NCBI GenBank assembly: GCA_016802295.1
Contig: JAESIW010000200.1
Span: 2,201,923-2,265,922, forward strand
Length of the DNA: 64,000 nucleotides
Reading direction: 5' to 3'
Source: Brachionus rotundiformis
Taxonomy: Eukaryota > Rotifera > Eurotatoria > Ploima > Brachionidae
Part shown: in pieces, positions 34,401 through 46,626 of the stretch
Layout: each line of letters begins with the position of its first letter
Position numbering within the stretch: position 1 is the first letter of the stretch
Program-made: the position numbers and the translations under genes
Notes under the pieces: generated by a model
The model's input: the letters and a program-made list of their open reading frames with translations, nothing else
The model's database searches: none
Told to the model about the DNA's origin: nothing

Positions 34401-36308
34401 TATAAATAAAATTAAAATGCAGTTACTGAATTAAGAATTTTAAAAATGCATCTAAAGGTGTATGATTAATATTTTTTTAATATTATTTGATTTTTTTCGG
34501 TAAAAAATATTCATATACTCGTAAAGCAATTTTACATAGATAATAATTTTTAAAGTAATGCGACATAATTGGTAATTTTTGGACTAATTAAAATGAGTTT
34601 TTAAGAAAATATTTGCGTTCTCTGAGTGCTCATAGATTACAATAAATATTTGTAAAATCTTTACAATATTTAACTAGGAGGAAATCGATGCCGATTAAGG
34701 TTTTTGAGCAGTTAGGCCATGAATTCAGCGTGGACATGTCATATTTGACAAATATTCTAACCTAAAGTTAATTTCATTCTGTTTTTATTTTTTATCAAAT
34801 TAGGTTATTTTGTTCGCTGAGTAATTTAAACTAAAATTTTAGTTCTAATGTTGTTTTATCGTCATTGTTTCTCTTGGATTAGCGTTAGTCTATTAGTTTT
34901 AGCTAATCTAAGATTATAAATACTCTTAAAAACAATAGTTTCGTTTGAATTATTTTCTTATAGATTAAATTAAAATGCCAAAGCTAAAAATTCACAAAAA
35001 TTTCAGCTAAATTTCAAATTGTAGCTTTACAAACTATTTTAATTACAGGTTCTTGATCATCTGGTCAATCGTGTTTAGAATCTTTTGATATTTTTTTTTA
35101 GTTTTGTTGCATAATAAATTTATTTTCTTAATTTTTTCTTTAAAGATGGTTGATTGTTTTTATTTAAAAATCTAAAAAAGATGTATTTAAAAATCACAAA
35201 TATGTTTCTATTTAAGATAAAAGCAGCAGGTGATTTTTGTTAAATGAATGCCCTTAAGTAAAAAAAAATTAGATTAAATCGATCAATAAATTCTGACGGG
35301 TCCATTATTAAGGCCCGGGGATGCATTTTTTTTTGATCTGAACACCCTAAGCCTTATTAAATCGAAGCGATACCTTGTAAAATTTTTTTTATATTTAAAG
35401 GCGATAACTTTATCTTTTCTTTCTCAAATACTTAAATCTTTATTTTTTATTTAAGCTGTTTAATGGCAAGTAAATTATTTATATTTTAATTTTATTTAAA
35501 TAATTTTTAAAAGCATAATATTTTCAGATTAACTGCAATTCTTTAAGACCATATCTTGTGAATTCATACAAGTTTATTTAAATTTTAATTTTGAAAATTA
35601 ATTGTCCGGAAATTTAAATGCTTTATTAAAAATTTTTAACATTTTAGTAGCTACCTCAAATTTGAATAGAGACTGTTTATTATTTTAAAAATCTAGACTA
35701 TAATAATTATTAAAATCTATTAAAAGATAAATATTAAAAACCATGTCAATTAACTATTTAGGAAGTTTGTTTATTTTAATGAATTGTTTTTAAAAAGATT
35801 AGAATAAAATCTGTTTGACCGATTTTTAGCTTTATTTATTCTCTTATAGATTTTTTTAAATCGTTTAAATAAATCATTACAAAAAGAAGTCATAGAACTT
35901 TTTTTTTAAATGTAATACTTATTCATTAGGGATTTAATTTTTGCTTTAACCAAATTAATTTACGATTAAGGCCTAGCTTAATCATAAATTGTTTTTATTT
36001 CGCTCAAAAGCGCACTTGAGATTGTTTATTTGTATTCATAGACCTTTCTTTGTGATCGCTTGCTCTTGACGATCGGACTAGAATCTTTTTTTTCTCTCAA
36101 AAGACTCATTTTTTATCGTATAGTGAAATTGAGATACGAACCTTTATTTCGGAGAGTTAGAAAAAGGACTATTAAGAATTCCAAATTATTATCCTTAATT
36201 TGGTTTATTATTTTAAGTTAAATCTTAGTTTAAATAAAATTTAGTTTAAATTTTTTTCCCAAAAAAAATTAAACACACATTTAATTTCTTTTAGATTTCT
36301 TGACAGTT
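31448..36308. other. 4.9-kb AT-rich gene desert
   Basis: No multi-exon gene could be built on either strand. Composition is very A/T-rich with long homopolymer runs. Two short higher-GC islets stand out: 34674-34745 (containing a 25-codon frame from ATG 34688) and 35290-35325 (contains AGGCCCGGGG). The last few hundred bases should include the tetraspanin promoter. Confidence 0.6.
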
Positions 36309-37418
36309 ATGGGCTTAAAAAAAGGCAAAAAATCGAGTCATTACGATCGGGATGATTTCGATAACACTTTTGGTAATGATAAGCAATATTTGTTATGTGG
36401 ACCTTTGTTGACAAAAATTTTGGTCATAATTTACAATTTATTTTTTTTCGTAATTTTTTGAATAAAAAAATAAAATGTACGATTAAATATATTTTCGAAA
36501 AGATGTCAGGAATTTTGTTAATTCTTTTTGGAATATGGACATTAAAGAGTAAAAATGAGTTTGCGGAACTGTTATCTTCCATCCTTTATCTTAGTTCAAC
36601 TTATACTTTGATAACAGCCGGATGTGTAATTATTATCACAAGTCTATTGGGACTAGTTGGCGCTTGGATGGAAAAAAGGAAAATTCTTTTAATAGTAATT
36701 TTATTTAATATTTAGAATTGTTTTAAATATAAAATTTTTTAAGTTCATTATTTTTTTGATTGGAATATGTTTAATTGAGTGCAGTGCTGGAGTTTTAGCT
36801 CTTATTTATCGCTTACGAGTAAGAATAGATAATTTTTTAAAGTGCTTTAAGTTCTTTTAGTTAACAAATAGTCTCAAAACCGATCTAGAAAATACTATTA
36901 CTCATTTATATAATCAGACTGGCTATGAGAAAGAAACAAATCTCATGGACAATCTTCAAATAAAAGTAAATAAAAAAAATAAAATAATTATAATGTTTAA
37001 TTTGTATCTAGTTTAAATGTTGTGGTTCAAATGATTTTCGAGATTGGCTAAACAGTAAATACATAAAGAAAAATAATGAAACTGAATTCAGAATCGAAAT
37101 TAGTCAGTTTAACCAAGTTGCTGAATCGTGTTGCATTTCTCCAAGTCATTTGTGTGCGAGGAGAATCCATCCATCAAATATTTACTACAAGGTATAAAAT
37201 TAATTATTTTTAATTTTTTTATCTATCTTTTTTTATAAAAGGGGTGTGTAGGAGCCCTCGAGGATTATATTAGCAGTCACATTATTTTGCTTAGTGTAGT
37301 TGGTTTGAGTTCTTTTCTATTCCAAAGCATTGGTATATTCTTGACCGCTTTGCTTATAAGAAGAATCAAAAGTAAAGAATGCTATGAGCATGTGCAGATC
37401 GATGAAATTGAAGAGTAG
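36309..37418 (+). CDS. Tetraspanin
   Basis: Six exons join in phase to 289 aa: 36309-36449, 36503-36694, 36744-36818, 36861-36965, 37012-37191 and 37242-37418. A 30-residue cytosolic head (MGLKKGKKSSHYDRDD) precedes TM1 (LTKILVIIYNLFFF.. ILLILFGIWTL). TM2 is LITAGCVIIITSLLGLVGAW, TM3 FIIFLIGICLIECSAGVLAL, and TM4 HIILLSVVGLSSFLFQSIGIF. The large extracellular loop carries the diagnostic CCG (KCCGSNDFRDWLNS), a CC pair (ESCCISPSHLC) and the final YKGC, six Cys in all, as in the standard fold. The CCGSNDFRDW spelling resembles peripherin/ROM and related subgroups; I would not name a paralogue. Tetraspanins organise membrane microdomains with integrins and other partners. Confidence 0.92.
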
Positions 37419-37699
37419 AAACAGATAAAATTTTCAAAACGGTGACATGATGGCGAGATTATATTTTTTTATCTTTTTGTAACATGAAATGAATGACCAT
37501 TTAATAAATTCAAATTTGATTAAAGATGTAAATATGATTAAACTGTTATTTAACTTCTATATTCTACTAGCTGTAAATATTTTATATTAAATACGACTAT
37601 TTAAATACAATAAAAATAAAATTTTTTAAATATTTTTTTTTTATAAACCATTTTATTTTGGAGCAACTTGAGTATTAATTAATAAATATCAATTAGTAG

Positions 37700-37780
37700 T
37701 AGTTCTTGCTGCGACACCTAACACATAGAGTGTCTGAGCCCATCACTTCCATTTGGCCGTGTGAGGCTGTAGCAGCCGAA
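37700..37780. other. Structured GC-rich intergenic element
   Basis: About 80 bp near 50% GC in an A/T desert. TGCTGCGACA (37707-37716) can pair with TGTAGCAGCC (37768-37777), 8 of 10 positions, enclosing a small ACAC/GTGT hairpin (37721-37733). This could be a structured non-coding RNA, a MITE core or a conserved regulatory element. No known RNA family is recognised. Confidence 0.35.
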
Positions 37781-38439
37781 TTAATTAATTTTTATTAAAA
37801 AATTCAAAAAGCTTTAAGTTTCTACAAGCTCGATATTAGAAACATTGAATGTATTAATAAAAAAATCCTCTTTCATAGATAAGTCCTTGAGATCAGCATA
37901 ATTGTATCGAATTGGGATTGCTCAAATGACCTATTAAAAAGGCAAACATTTCGCAGATTATGTTTCCATGTTAAAAAAAGCCAGAATTCTTAAAATTCCT
38001 GATCTGTGGAAAATCAAAGACAAAAATCTAAGATTTTTAAGAATTAAAAAAGATGAATTTAAGTCTACGAAGAATATTATTATTTAAAAAAAATAGTTAA
38101 CTTGAGGTAGAACTGTCCTAATATTCTAATAAACAGTATTTATCAGCTTTTTCAAATGCTGGTTTTGAGTAAATGATTTTAAGACGATACCAAAATAAAA
38201 ATAGCAATCAAAAATTAAACTTTAGTTATAGAGAAATGATAGATTTTAAAGAATATGTTAACAAATCATTCTTAATAAGCAGAATAATTATCTTTTAAAA
38301 AATAGTCAACTGTGTCTAAGATATTAAATGAGCTGTAGTTGATTAATTATTAAGAAATTATTAATAAATCTTTAAAAAGCATTGATATTCATTTTTATAA
38401 GTATCTGTAAGATTAATCGGTAAACATGAATCTTACAAA

Positions 38440-38745
38440 CCATGTACTCTAAACTACATCGAAAATACTTAAAGAATACATAGTCATGTATTATCAAATA
38501 CATATATTTATTCCTTGAGTATTCTAAGTATTCGTTTGAAACAAAAAATAAACTATTTTTCAATTCTGTATTCCAGAATACTCAAAAAATACACATTTCT
38601 AGCTTAGTTTTTACGAAATACATCAATATATTTGAAAATACATGCTTTTGTATTCTTAGCATTTTCGATAAATACTTAGATGTTTTTTTGAAAAAGCCAA
38701 AAATATATCGAGAATACATCAAGAATACATATTAATGAGTATGAT
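38440..38745. repeat. Cluster of AATAC(AT)/GTATT motifs
   Basis: About a dozen copies of AATAC or its complement GTATT, often as GAATACAT, occur within 300 bp on both strands and at irregular spacing. It is not a simple tandem array. It may be a degenerate satellite or a cluster of binding sites. Confidence 0.5.
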
Positions 38746-39794
38746 TTAAGGAATAAAATTTGCTTTATTTCAAATTTTTAATATGAAGATAAAAGAAACA
38801 AAAATATAAAAATGAATCGAATAAAATCGTTTTATAAGTCACTTACGCTTTGATTGTTTGCCTGAGAATATCTTGAGGTTATAGAGGTTATAAATACCAT
38901 CTAAGTTACAAAACAAATGTTCAGCCATTGTAAGAGTTAAGAATATTTGTAGTTAGATAAAAGAGACAGAGAGACTTTGCTACCTATAATAAAAAACTAT
39001 AGCTGAACAAACCGAAATTGTGTCAGATAAGTGGAGAGCCTATTTATCTTTAAATGAAAATGGCTACAAGTGCAATACAGTTAAACTGTATATTTATTTT
39101 AAACTTTGAAAAATGCGCCTTTACAGAGGCTCAAAAATATCTTAGTCAAAAGAAGACACTTGTAGAAAACAGACAAATGGAGCGAAGCTTACCTAAAGTC
39201 AATTGTCAATTTTAAACTTTTTATTTTGATGAAAAAATTATTGATTGCAGAATATTTAAATTTTTTATTTTCAATGTTATTGATATATCAGTCAAAAAAA
39301 ATCTAATTTAAAAATGAAAATTTTTTTGTATTCATTCTCCATCTATCTTTTAGAAATATATATTTTATAGAAACAATTTTGATTTATTTTAAAAATAAAA
39401 TTGCATTTTTTTTTCACAAAAAAATTATTAGTATATTAATAAAAATGATAAATATCAAATACTTCCTATGTTTTTTAAAAAAAGATTAATGATAATCACC
39501 TACGTAAAAAACATTTACAACATGAAGTATGTGGGTTGTTTTTTTCATTAAAATATTTTTACATAAGGTTAGATAAACTATTATCTTAACGTTATGGGAA
39601 AATTCTTTTAAATTAAATTCCAAATATTCGAACCATATAAGACAAAAAATAAACACTATTAGTATTTTGTTTAATATCAATAAAGTTCATGGAATTAATT
39701 AATAGTTCAATTCAAATTTAAATAAAATGATGTCGTAAAATCAGCTGATGTCTAATTTTTGCTAACCATCAAAACTAAATATATTATTCAATTA

Positions 39795-40835
39795 ATGAAA
39801 TTGTTTTTTCGATTTTTCCTAATTTTGAATTTTTTTATTCTCATATGTCTTTTATCTTCACTTCTTATCGACTTTACCAAATTGGAAAAATATCTTGACC
39901 AAAACATCTACACTTCAGACTTACAAAAAACAAATGTTCAATTCAACTCAAACAAACATGTACTTGTTTTTGTACACATTCAAAAGACTGGTGGTTCAGA
40001 TTTTGATCGATTTTTGATAAAAAATCTAGCTTTTCAAAATGGTCAAAAAGCCTGTCATTTCAAAGCCGAAATTAGAATTCCTTCTTTTCTTAATCTAAAC
40101 AAAAAAATAAAAAAGTTTCGAAAATTTAAATGTCAACGTTACTTAGCTAATGAGCAGTTAAATAAACAAAGTTGGTATTTTAGTCGCCAGACGTTTGGCT
40201 GGGCATGTGGGCTACACGCCAATTTGTGCCAAGTTAAAACTTGTGTAACTCACTTTTACCCAACTTTACATGCAAAAAATGACTTCTTCTTCTTTACTAT
40301 AATTAGGCATCCAGTGAAGAGATATCTCTCAGAATGGAAGCATGTATCTAGAGGCGCAACTTGGATCAAAAAGAACCAAAAGCCCACTTGTCTTGTTCAC
40401 AATTACACCAAATGCTTCAAAGGTAGATCAAATTGGCAAAACATTAGTCTGGAAGAATTTATGTCTTGCGAGTTCAATTTAGCCAATAATAGACAAACGA
40501 TGATGTTATCAGATATACAAGATGGCTGCGAATACATTTCGCACAGAATTATCCTAGATCAAGCAAAAAAGAACTTGGAAAAAATGTTTTTTTTTGCAAT
40601 CAATGAATATCAGTATTTGTCTCAAAAATTGTTTGAAAAGCTGTTTCCAGAGTTAAAATTTACTCGAAATTTGACCCAACTAACAAATACCAACGCCGAT
40701 CTAGTTTTAAAAAGCTATGCCAACAAGTCAAATTTGATTGCCACAATTGAAAAGATTAACTTGTTAGACATGGAACTATACGAGTTTGCCATAAATCTGT
40801 TTTTTAAAAGGCTAAGTTTTTATGGAATAATTTAG
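39795..40835 (+). CDS. HS6ST: Heparan-sulfate 6-O-sulfotransferase
   Basis: Type II Golgi enzyme that transfers sulfate from PAPS to the 6-O position of glucosamine in heparan sulfate. It is one exon of 346 aa; the first in-frame ATG is at 39795 (the frame extends 12 codons upstream without another ATG). A short tail, then a signal anchor (FFRFFLILNFFILICLLSSL). The 5'-phosphosulfate loop is FVHIQKTGGSDFDRF (about 60-72). Next come SWYFSRQTFGWACGLHANLC, the 3'-phosphate site IIRHPVKRYLSEWKHVSRGA, and FNLANNRQTMMLSD, all typical HS6ST blocks. The C-terminus LDMELYEFAINLF matches family ends. Intronless, with a 2.4-kb upstream and 2.9-kb downstream empty region. Confidence 0.95.
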   Translation: MKLFFRFFLILNFFILICLLSSLLIDFTKLEKYLDQNIYTSDLQKTNVQFNSNKHVLVFVHIQKTGGSDFDRFLIKNLAFQNGQKACHFKAEIRIPSFLNLNKKIKKFRKFKCQRYLANEQLNKQSWYFSRQTFGWACGLHANLCQVKTCVTHFYPTLHAKNDFFFFTIIRHPVKRYLSEWKHVSRGATWIKKNQKPTCLVHNYTKCFKGRSNWQNISLEEFMSCEFNLANNRQTMMLSDIQDGCEYISHRIILDQAKKNLEKMFFFAINEYQYLSQKLFEKLFPELKFTRNLTQLTNTNADLVLKSYANKSNLIATIEKINLLDMELYEFAINLFFKRLSFYGII

Positions 40836-43687
40836 GCCTTTAAATTGGGTTTATCTAAAAGCCCTAAATTGGAAGGTCTTTGGAGACTATTTTTTAATTT
40901 ATCCTCTTTTCAATAGTTGATATATGATTATATTTATCAAAGATTAAATAATATCACAATCTTAAAAAAAGAAAGATATTTCCATTAGTCAGACTAATCA
41001 GTATCAAATATAATTCAAAATAGATATTTCAGAAGCTATCGAATGTATAGTTTATCAACATTCAAGAGTTGATAGTATCTAAACCAAGCAGAAGATGTTA
41101 GCAGAATTTAAACAAGTTCTATTTCACAATTTTTGTAAATAATTTTTTTAATGAAAATGTTAACCGTATACCCATGCAAATAAGTGCCCACAATTAAAGC
41201 CTTGATTGAAGAATTTAAGCGCTAAGATGATAGAAAATTTTCTTCAAATCTAATATTTTATAAGGATCTAAATATGCTTTACAAGAAAGCTACTTTCGAT
41301 TAGCTTTTAAGAAAGGGGTCTTGGGTGAACACTTATTTATTGCAAGGGAATACGGTATTCACTTTTTTATGTCGGTCGAAATTAATAAACTATTTTTGAA
41401 TTCATAATTTTTATATCCTAATCTTTGGGTTTATAATTTAAATTTATTCTTTGAACCTATAAAACCTGAGAGAAAATAAGAAAAAAATTAATTTGTTTTA
41501 TTGCTTGTAAACATTCTGAATAGAGTTAGTTAAGGTTTTTAAAGTTGAATTAAATTAAATGTAATTTCAATCTCTAACAGAATAATATTACAATATTTAA
41601 AAATTATGTTTTTTTTATTTTATGAAAATCAATCATTTCGTTCTTTAAATATATTCAATTTAGAAAATTTTTTAAATTTCTCTAGATTTTTAAGATTTAT
41701 ATTGATTTTTATCAATTAATTTTACAATAATTATATAATAATTTCAATTAAATCGAATTCAATTTTGATCAATTTATTAAGAATTTTTTTCAGCAAAATA
41801 AAATAATTAAAATTTTATCTGTTGTTTTTTATTAACTTTAAACATTTCAAATATGTCAAATCCCCTTCTCTTACCCGAGCTGCATAATTCATCTACCTTG
41901 TTTTATCAGATATTGGTGCTTAGCTAAGATTTTTTTTTATATGCTGTTGATTGGCAATTCAATCAAAAATCAATATCAGAAAATAATCTAAATCCAATTG
42001 ATCTTGGCAATGAAATAAACAAAATATTACTAATCCTTAATTTTGTATCGACATTTTAAACTGCGAAGAATATTGTCTTAAGTTTACAACTCAGATTTAA
42101 AGATATAAACATCAATCTGTTCTTTAGCGTTTAAATATTTACCTGCTGAGCTTTTTTTAATCCAGGTTTTTGCTTGATTTAACATTTTTATAAGTTCCAA
42201 TCTTAATCAGATTTTTATCCATATTACTTTTAGAAACAATAGTTGTATTTAAGTAAACAATAAAACTTAAATATAAAGTTAAAATGTATATTTCTAATAA
42301 ATTTTTATCATTTAAATAATTGATCTAGCTTAAGAAATCATTTTTTTAAATTAATGTTTTTTGAATGGCATAATTCAAGCTGAAACCCACACTATGTATT
42401 TTCTATTGATATAATTTAGATCAATCTAATTCATATAAGTTTGTTAAGTCAATATTTAGTCTAATCTAATCTAATTGACTGCAAATTATAATAAGGCAAA
42501 AAAGTATCTTTTGTTTGAAAATTTATTGCGCTTCTGCTAAAATAAGCTTAGATAGAATTTTTAGAGCATTTTTTAAAATTTAGAAAACCTAGCAAAAATA
42601 AGGTCATATTTTATCTTATCAAAATTGAGCATTTTAAGCGACAAAAAGCGCCGATCAATTTTATTATTATTCATTTTTTTATTTTTTTAAATTATTTTAA
42701 AAATCAGGCATAATTTTCCACTATTTTCAACATTTGTTTTAGCTTATTTTTGAAATTCGATTTTTCTAATTATAGAATTATCTAAAAATATTTTATAAAA
42801 TATATTTCACAATAAGTAATCAGTTAAGTGACTGCTTTCGTTTTTGGAAAAATGTTAAATTTGTAATTAAAATAATAATAAAAAATATGCTAGAAAAAAC
42901 AGAAATTAAATGATGATTTGTTTTGAGGTTCTTAAGGAATTGTTTAAAATAATAATATTTTAAAATGTAAAAGGAGGAAAATGTATCATTGAGAATGATT
43001 TTTAAAATCTCTAATCTTTAATTTACTCATATTTAAGAAATTAATGTATTTAATTAAAAAAATCATAAAAACATATTTTTAAAATTTTTTTGTTGTGTAA
43101 TCAATTAATTTTTTATTATCTAAATTATCATAAATAATTTTTGATATCGGGATTTTTCCATCAGTATTTCATAAATACAAAAAATCAATTAAAGTTTTTA
43201 GTTTTTATTTATTGAAATAAATAATTGAATAATCAGGTTAATATCTCCATAGGGAACAAAGATCAAACTTATATATTTTCCCATAATAATATTTTTTTAA
43301 ATATATTTATTAGGATTTAAAAATTTTTATAGAAAAAATTAAACAATGATTAAAAACTCCGAATTTCGATGATTTCTATTTAAATTAAATTTTAACCAAT
43401 TTTTATAAATTTAAATTCTATTTTTGGTTAATGAATTAACATTTATCCATATATAATTATACTTTACGATAATATTCAATATTTTAGTTTAATTAAAACT
43501 CAACTGTTAATTCTAATATTTAAAAAAAAATCAAGAAAATTTTTACCTTTGTTTAATGGTCTGGAATAAATAAAAACGTCTTGTTTGTTTCTTATCTTAT
43601 ATTTGTTGGTTAAAAATAAATAAAATTATATTTCAAAATTTAGAAAAGCTTAATAAAATAAATGGAAAATTTTTAATTTAATTTAAT
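40836..43687. other. 2.9-kb AT-rich intergenic block
   Basis: I see no gene, RNA gene or repeat family, only low-complexity A/T sequence. Confidence 0.6.
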
Positions 43688-44530
43688 ATGATATTTATAC
43701 GCCATAAACCTTATAATTATAGCCCTAATCGTCGTCATCGTTCAAATAGAACACAAAGACGACCTGCACAGCTTTCCAGACCCGCCAATTTACATCAAAT
43801 TTCTACATTGTCTAATCAGAGACGACTTACCAGATCAACCAGTAGTGTTTTATTGGTTCGTTCCAAAACATTGAATGAAAAATTAGCCAGTATTGGTGGT
43901 CTTTTCGGTGCTTTGAGTATTATTACTACAGCTGCACTTTTATATGCTATATTTACTGCCAAGTCTCAGGACAAATGGTACTACATAATAGCAGTTCTTG
44001 TAAATATTTCTATTTTAGTCATTTTAATGCTTGCAGCTATTTTGTTTGACCGATTATACATCAAAAAATATACCAGTCGAAGGCAGCTAAGTCCACACAA
44101 TCAATCAAATCGAATTTTAAACATAAATCCAAATTTGTATAACAACATTTCAACACATCCAGGTTTATTGTCCAATTTAAATGCCTTACTTAGAAACGAT
44201 AATAATAACAACTCTCTCGATTACATGAACATTAGATCATTTAATGATATTCCACCAGAATATCCCGGTTATTTGGAACCCAGCAGTCAAACATTACCAA
44301 ATAGTACCACTGAAAATGACCAGAATGTAAACTCAAACAAAACAATTAGTCAAATAAGCACTATTTCTAGTGATATCACTGATCAAGTCATACCAGTAAA
44401 TGGTCAACAAAATAATTTAACCAATTCAATAGCAGTTTCTAAACAATTGAACGAGGCTATTCAAATATCTCCTCCAGGATATTACGATTTGTATCCAAAA
44501 AATGGTGAAGCATCTATTCCAAAAAATTAA
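43688..44530 (+). CDS. Two-TM protein with two PPxY motifs, family not recognised
   Basis: Single exon of 280 aa starting MIFIRHKPYNYSPNRRHRSN. The N-terminus is strongly basic and Arg-rich. Two adjacent membrane helices follow (IGGLFGALSIITTAALLYAI and YYIIAVLVNISILVILMLAA), separated by about 10 residues, so both tails should face the cytosol. The long C-terminal tail is Asn/Ser/Thr-rich and contains IPPEYPGY and SPPGYYDLYP, two PPxY ligands for WW domains of NEDD4-type ubiquitin ligases. That layout resembles membrane adaptors for HECT ligases, but there is no sequence match to NDFIP proteins that I recognise. Confidence 0.75.
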   Translation: MIFIRHKPYNYSPNRRHRSNRTQRRPAQLSRPANLHQISTLSNQRRLTRSTSSVLLVRSKTLNEKLASIGGLFGALSIITTAALLYAIFTAKSQDKWYYIIAVLVNISILVILMLAAILFDRLYIKKYTSRRQLSPHNQSNRILNINPNLYNNISTHPGLLSNLNALLRNDNNNNSLDYMNIRSFNDIPPEYPGYLEPSSQTLPNSTTENDQNVNSNKTISQISTISSDITDQVIPVNGQQNNLTNSIAVSKQLNEAIQISPPGYYDLYPKNGEASIPKN

Positions 44531-46626
44531 TTGTTTAGAATGATTATTCAATTAAATTTATTATCAGCAATTGACGATTATTTTTAGGTGTATTATTTTT
44601 TTTTGCTTTTGAATTATAAATAAAATTTTTTAATCAAACATTTTAATGATTTCAATTTAAATATTAATTGTCCAAAATTGTAATATTTAATAAAAGCTCT
44701 AGATGCTTTATTTTGCAAAATAAAAATTAATTTTTTGTCAGAGATTTTATTTAGAAAAATTATCTTTTAAGATTAAACAAACAATATAAGAATATTTGTG
44801 ATTGTTGAAAATAAAAATTACATTTTATAAAGAATATGTGACTAGAGTTGTTTGTAATTTATCCTGTCTTAAAAAACCTAATAAATGAAAAGATTTTTTG
44901 TCAAAGAATGGAATGTGTATTGTGGGATGAGATTAATTCCATTTTATTATGAAATTGTGTTGAATTTTCGCGTAGCATATTATTTAGCACTCTAAGGGTG
45001 TGCAAAAAATCTCTTTACAAAATAATCTTAATAAAGAGAGTATTTAACAAAAATATTATTATGAAAAATAATTTTGAATATTGGTATAAGCTAGGTCTTG
45101 ATTGGAGAAAAGAAGCATAATTGTAAAAAAATTGATAATTAAAATCTAAAACTCTCTTGCATAAGTTAAAAATTTAAATATTACAAATGAGACTATATTA
45201 TAAAACAATTTTAAATTAAGCTTTTTATTATTACAATAAAATCTAGCAACTCTTAATGGACGAGTTGCTTTCTTTAAAATAGTTACGATGGTCTAATTTT
45301 GCGTTCATTATTTTTCACATAATTTCTAAAACACCATGAGCAAAATATTTCAAATAAAAATCTTATTTTTATAATTTTTTCTAGTGTCCTTTCATTTTAA
45401 ATACAAAGCAAAATGTATATGATAGAAATAAAAAGAATCGATGCTCTAATAGTATTTAAACAACGATGAAAAATATTTTTTTTCTTTCAAGTAGCTTAAA
45501 AAACCAAATATGAGTAATATAGAGCATTTCTTTAATAATTCAGATTCTCATTTTTAAAGACTTTTATAAGTGAATTTATAATTTTTATTATAGATTGACT
45601 AGAAATAAGAAATTTCATAATTATAACTAGAATAAAAATTAATGAAAGAGTGTTTAATCTTAATCTTTTATTGCCAAGTTTATAGAATAAATTTCATGTA
45701 TAGTTCTTTGTTGATAAAAAATTTTTTTAAATCTAGCTGAACGATTTATGTTTTAATTAAATATTAAAACTTCAAGTTTTGGGTCATGAATATTTTATTT
45801 TTAAAAAAAGATTGTCATTTTTTTTGGTTCATTAATTTACCAGTTTTTTTTTTAAAGCAAATAAATTTCTTAGAATTGGTAAAAAATTTTTTTGTTGTAT
45901 TATTTTTTATAATCATAGACAAGTTGGTTTTTATAAAGTGGCAAACTGATTTTGATCTTTAAATCTAAATTTTTATCTTAAAATAATCAGCATTCAAAAT
46001 TCGATCTATTTTGGTTTATTTTTTTCTTAATTAAAATAAAAATTATCATTTTATTAGATTCAACTGAAAACTTTCATAAATTATTTTGACAACCCTTAAA
46101 AATTTAGATGATTTAAAACTTATTTTTGAGTGGTTTCGTTTATGTAATGAAAACTCTAATATTTTGATAATAGTGGTTTTTTAAAGTTAACATTTTATTA
46201 TTTAAGAAATTTTAGTATTTTTTAAATTTATATTGCCATTAATTATTTTTAACGAAGAAAAAAACAGAAGTTTAAAATTCTTGATTTAATCATAAAATAG
46301 GAAAAATCACTCACTAAGAAGTTGTAAATAAAATAAATCAATATTTTAGTAGATATAGCTAAGCAGAATCGGTAATTTTTGAAAGGAAATTTTCAAGCTA
46401 ATACGATCTGTATATTTATCCTAACTTTTGGTATCAAGTTTTTAAAACCAGTTATTTAAATCAGTTAAATAACTGTAATGCCTTTTTAACAATAAAATTT
46501 TATTTTAATAAAAAACAAATGAGAGATTATTTTTTAAGATAAAGTTAAATTATTTAATATATTTTTGTTTTGAATTGCTAAAAAATTTAGATTTAAAACT
46601 TAATTTTTCGACAAAAAGATACAGCG
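44531..46626. other. 2.1-kb AT-rich intergenic block
   Basis: No gene or structured element seen. It includes the CUEDC1 promoter region at its right end. Confidence 0.6.

Larger units (their letters stand above)
37419..39794. other. Intergenic block with structured element and repeat field
   Basis: 2.4 kb without a recognisable gene. It holds the GC-rich structured element (about 37700-37780) and a field of AATAC/GTATT motifs (38440-38745). The final part is the presumptive HS6ST promoter and 5' leader. Confidence 0.6.

Noticed and set aside
34674..34765. Bacterial-type ribosome binding site plus ORF (AGGAGG before ATG 34688)
   Set aside because: Surroundings are eukaryotic with spliceosomal introns; a 25-codon frame alone does not support a prokaryotic gene or contamination.
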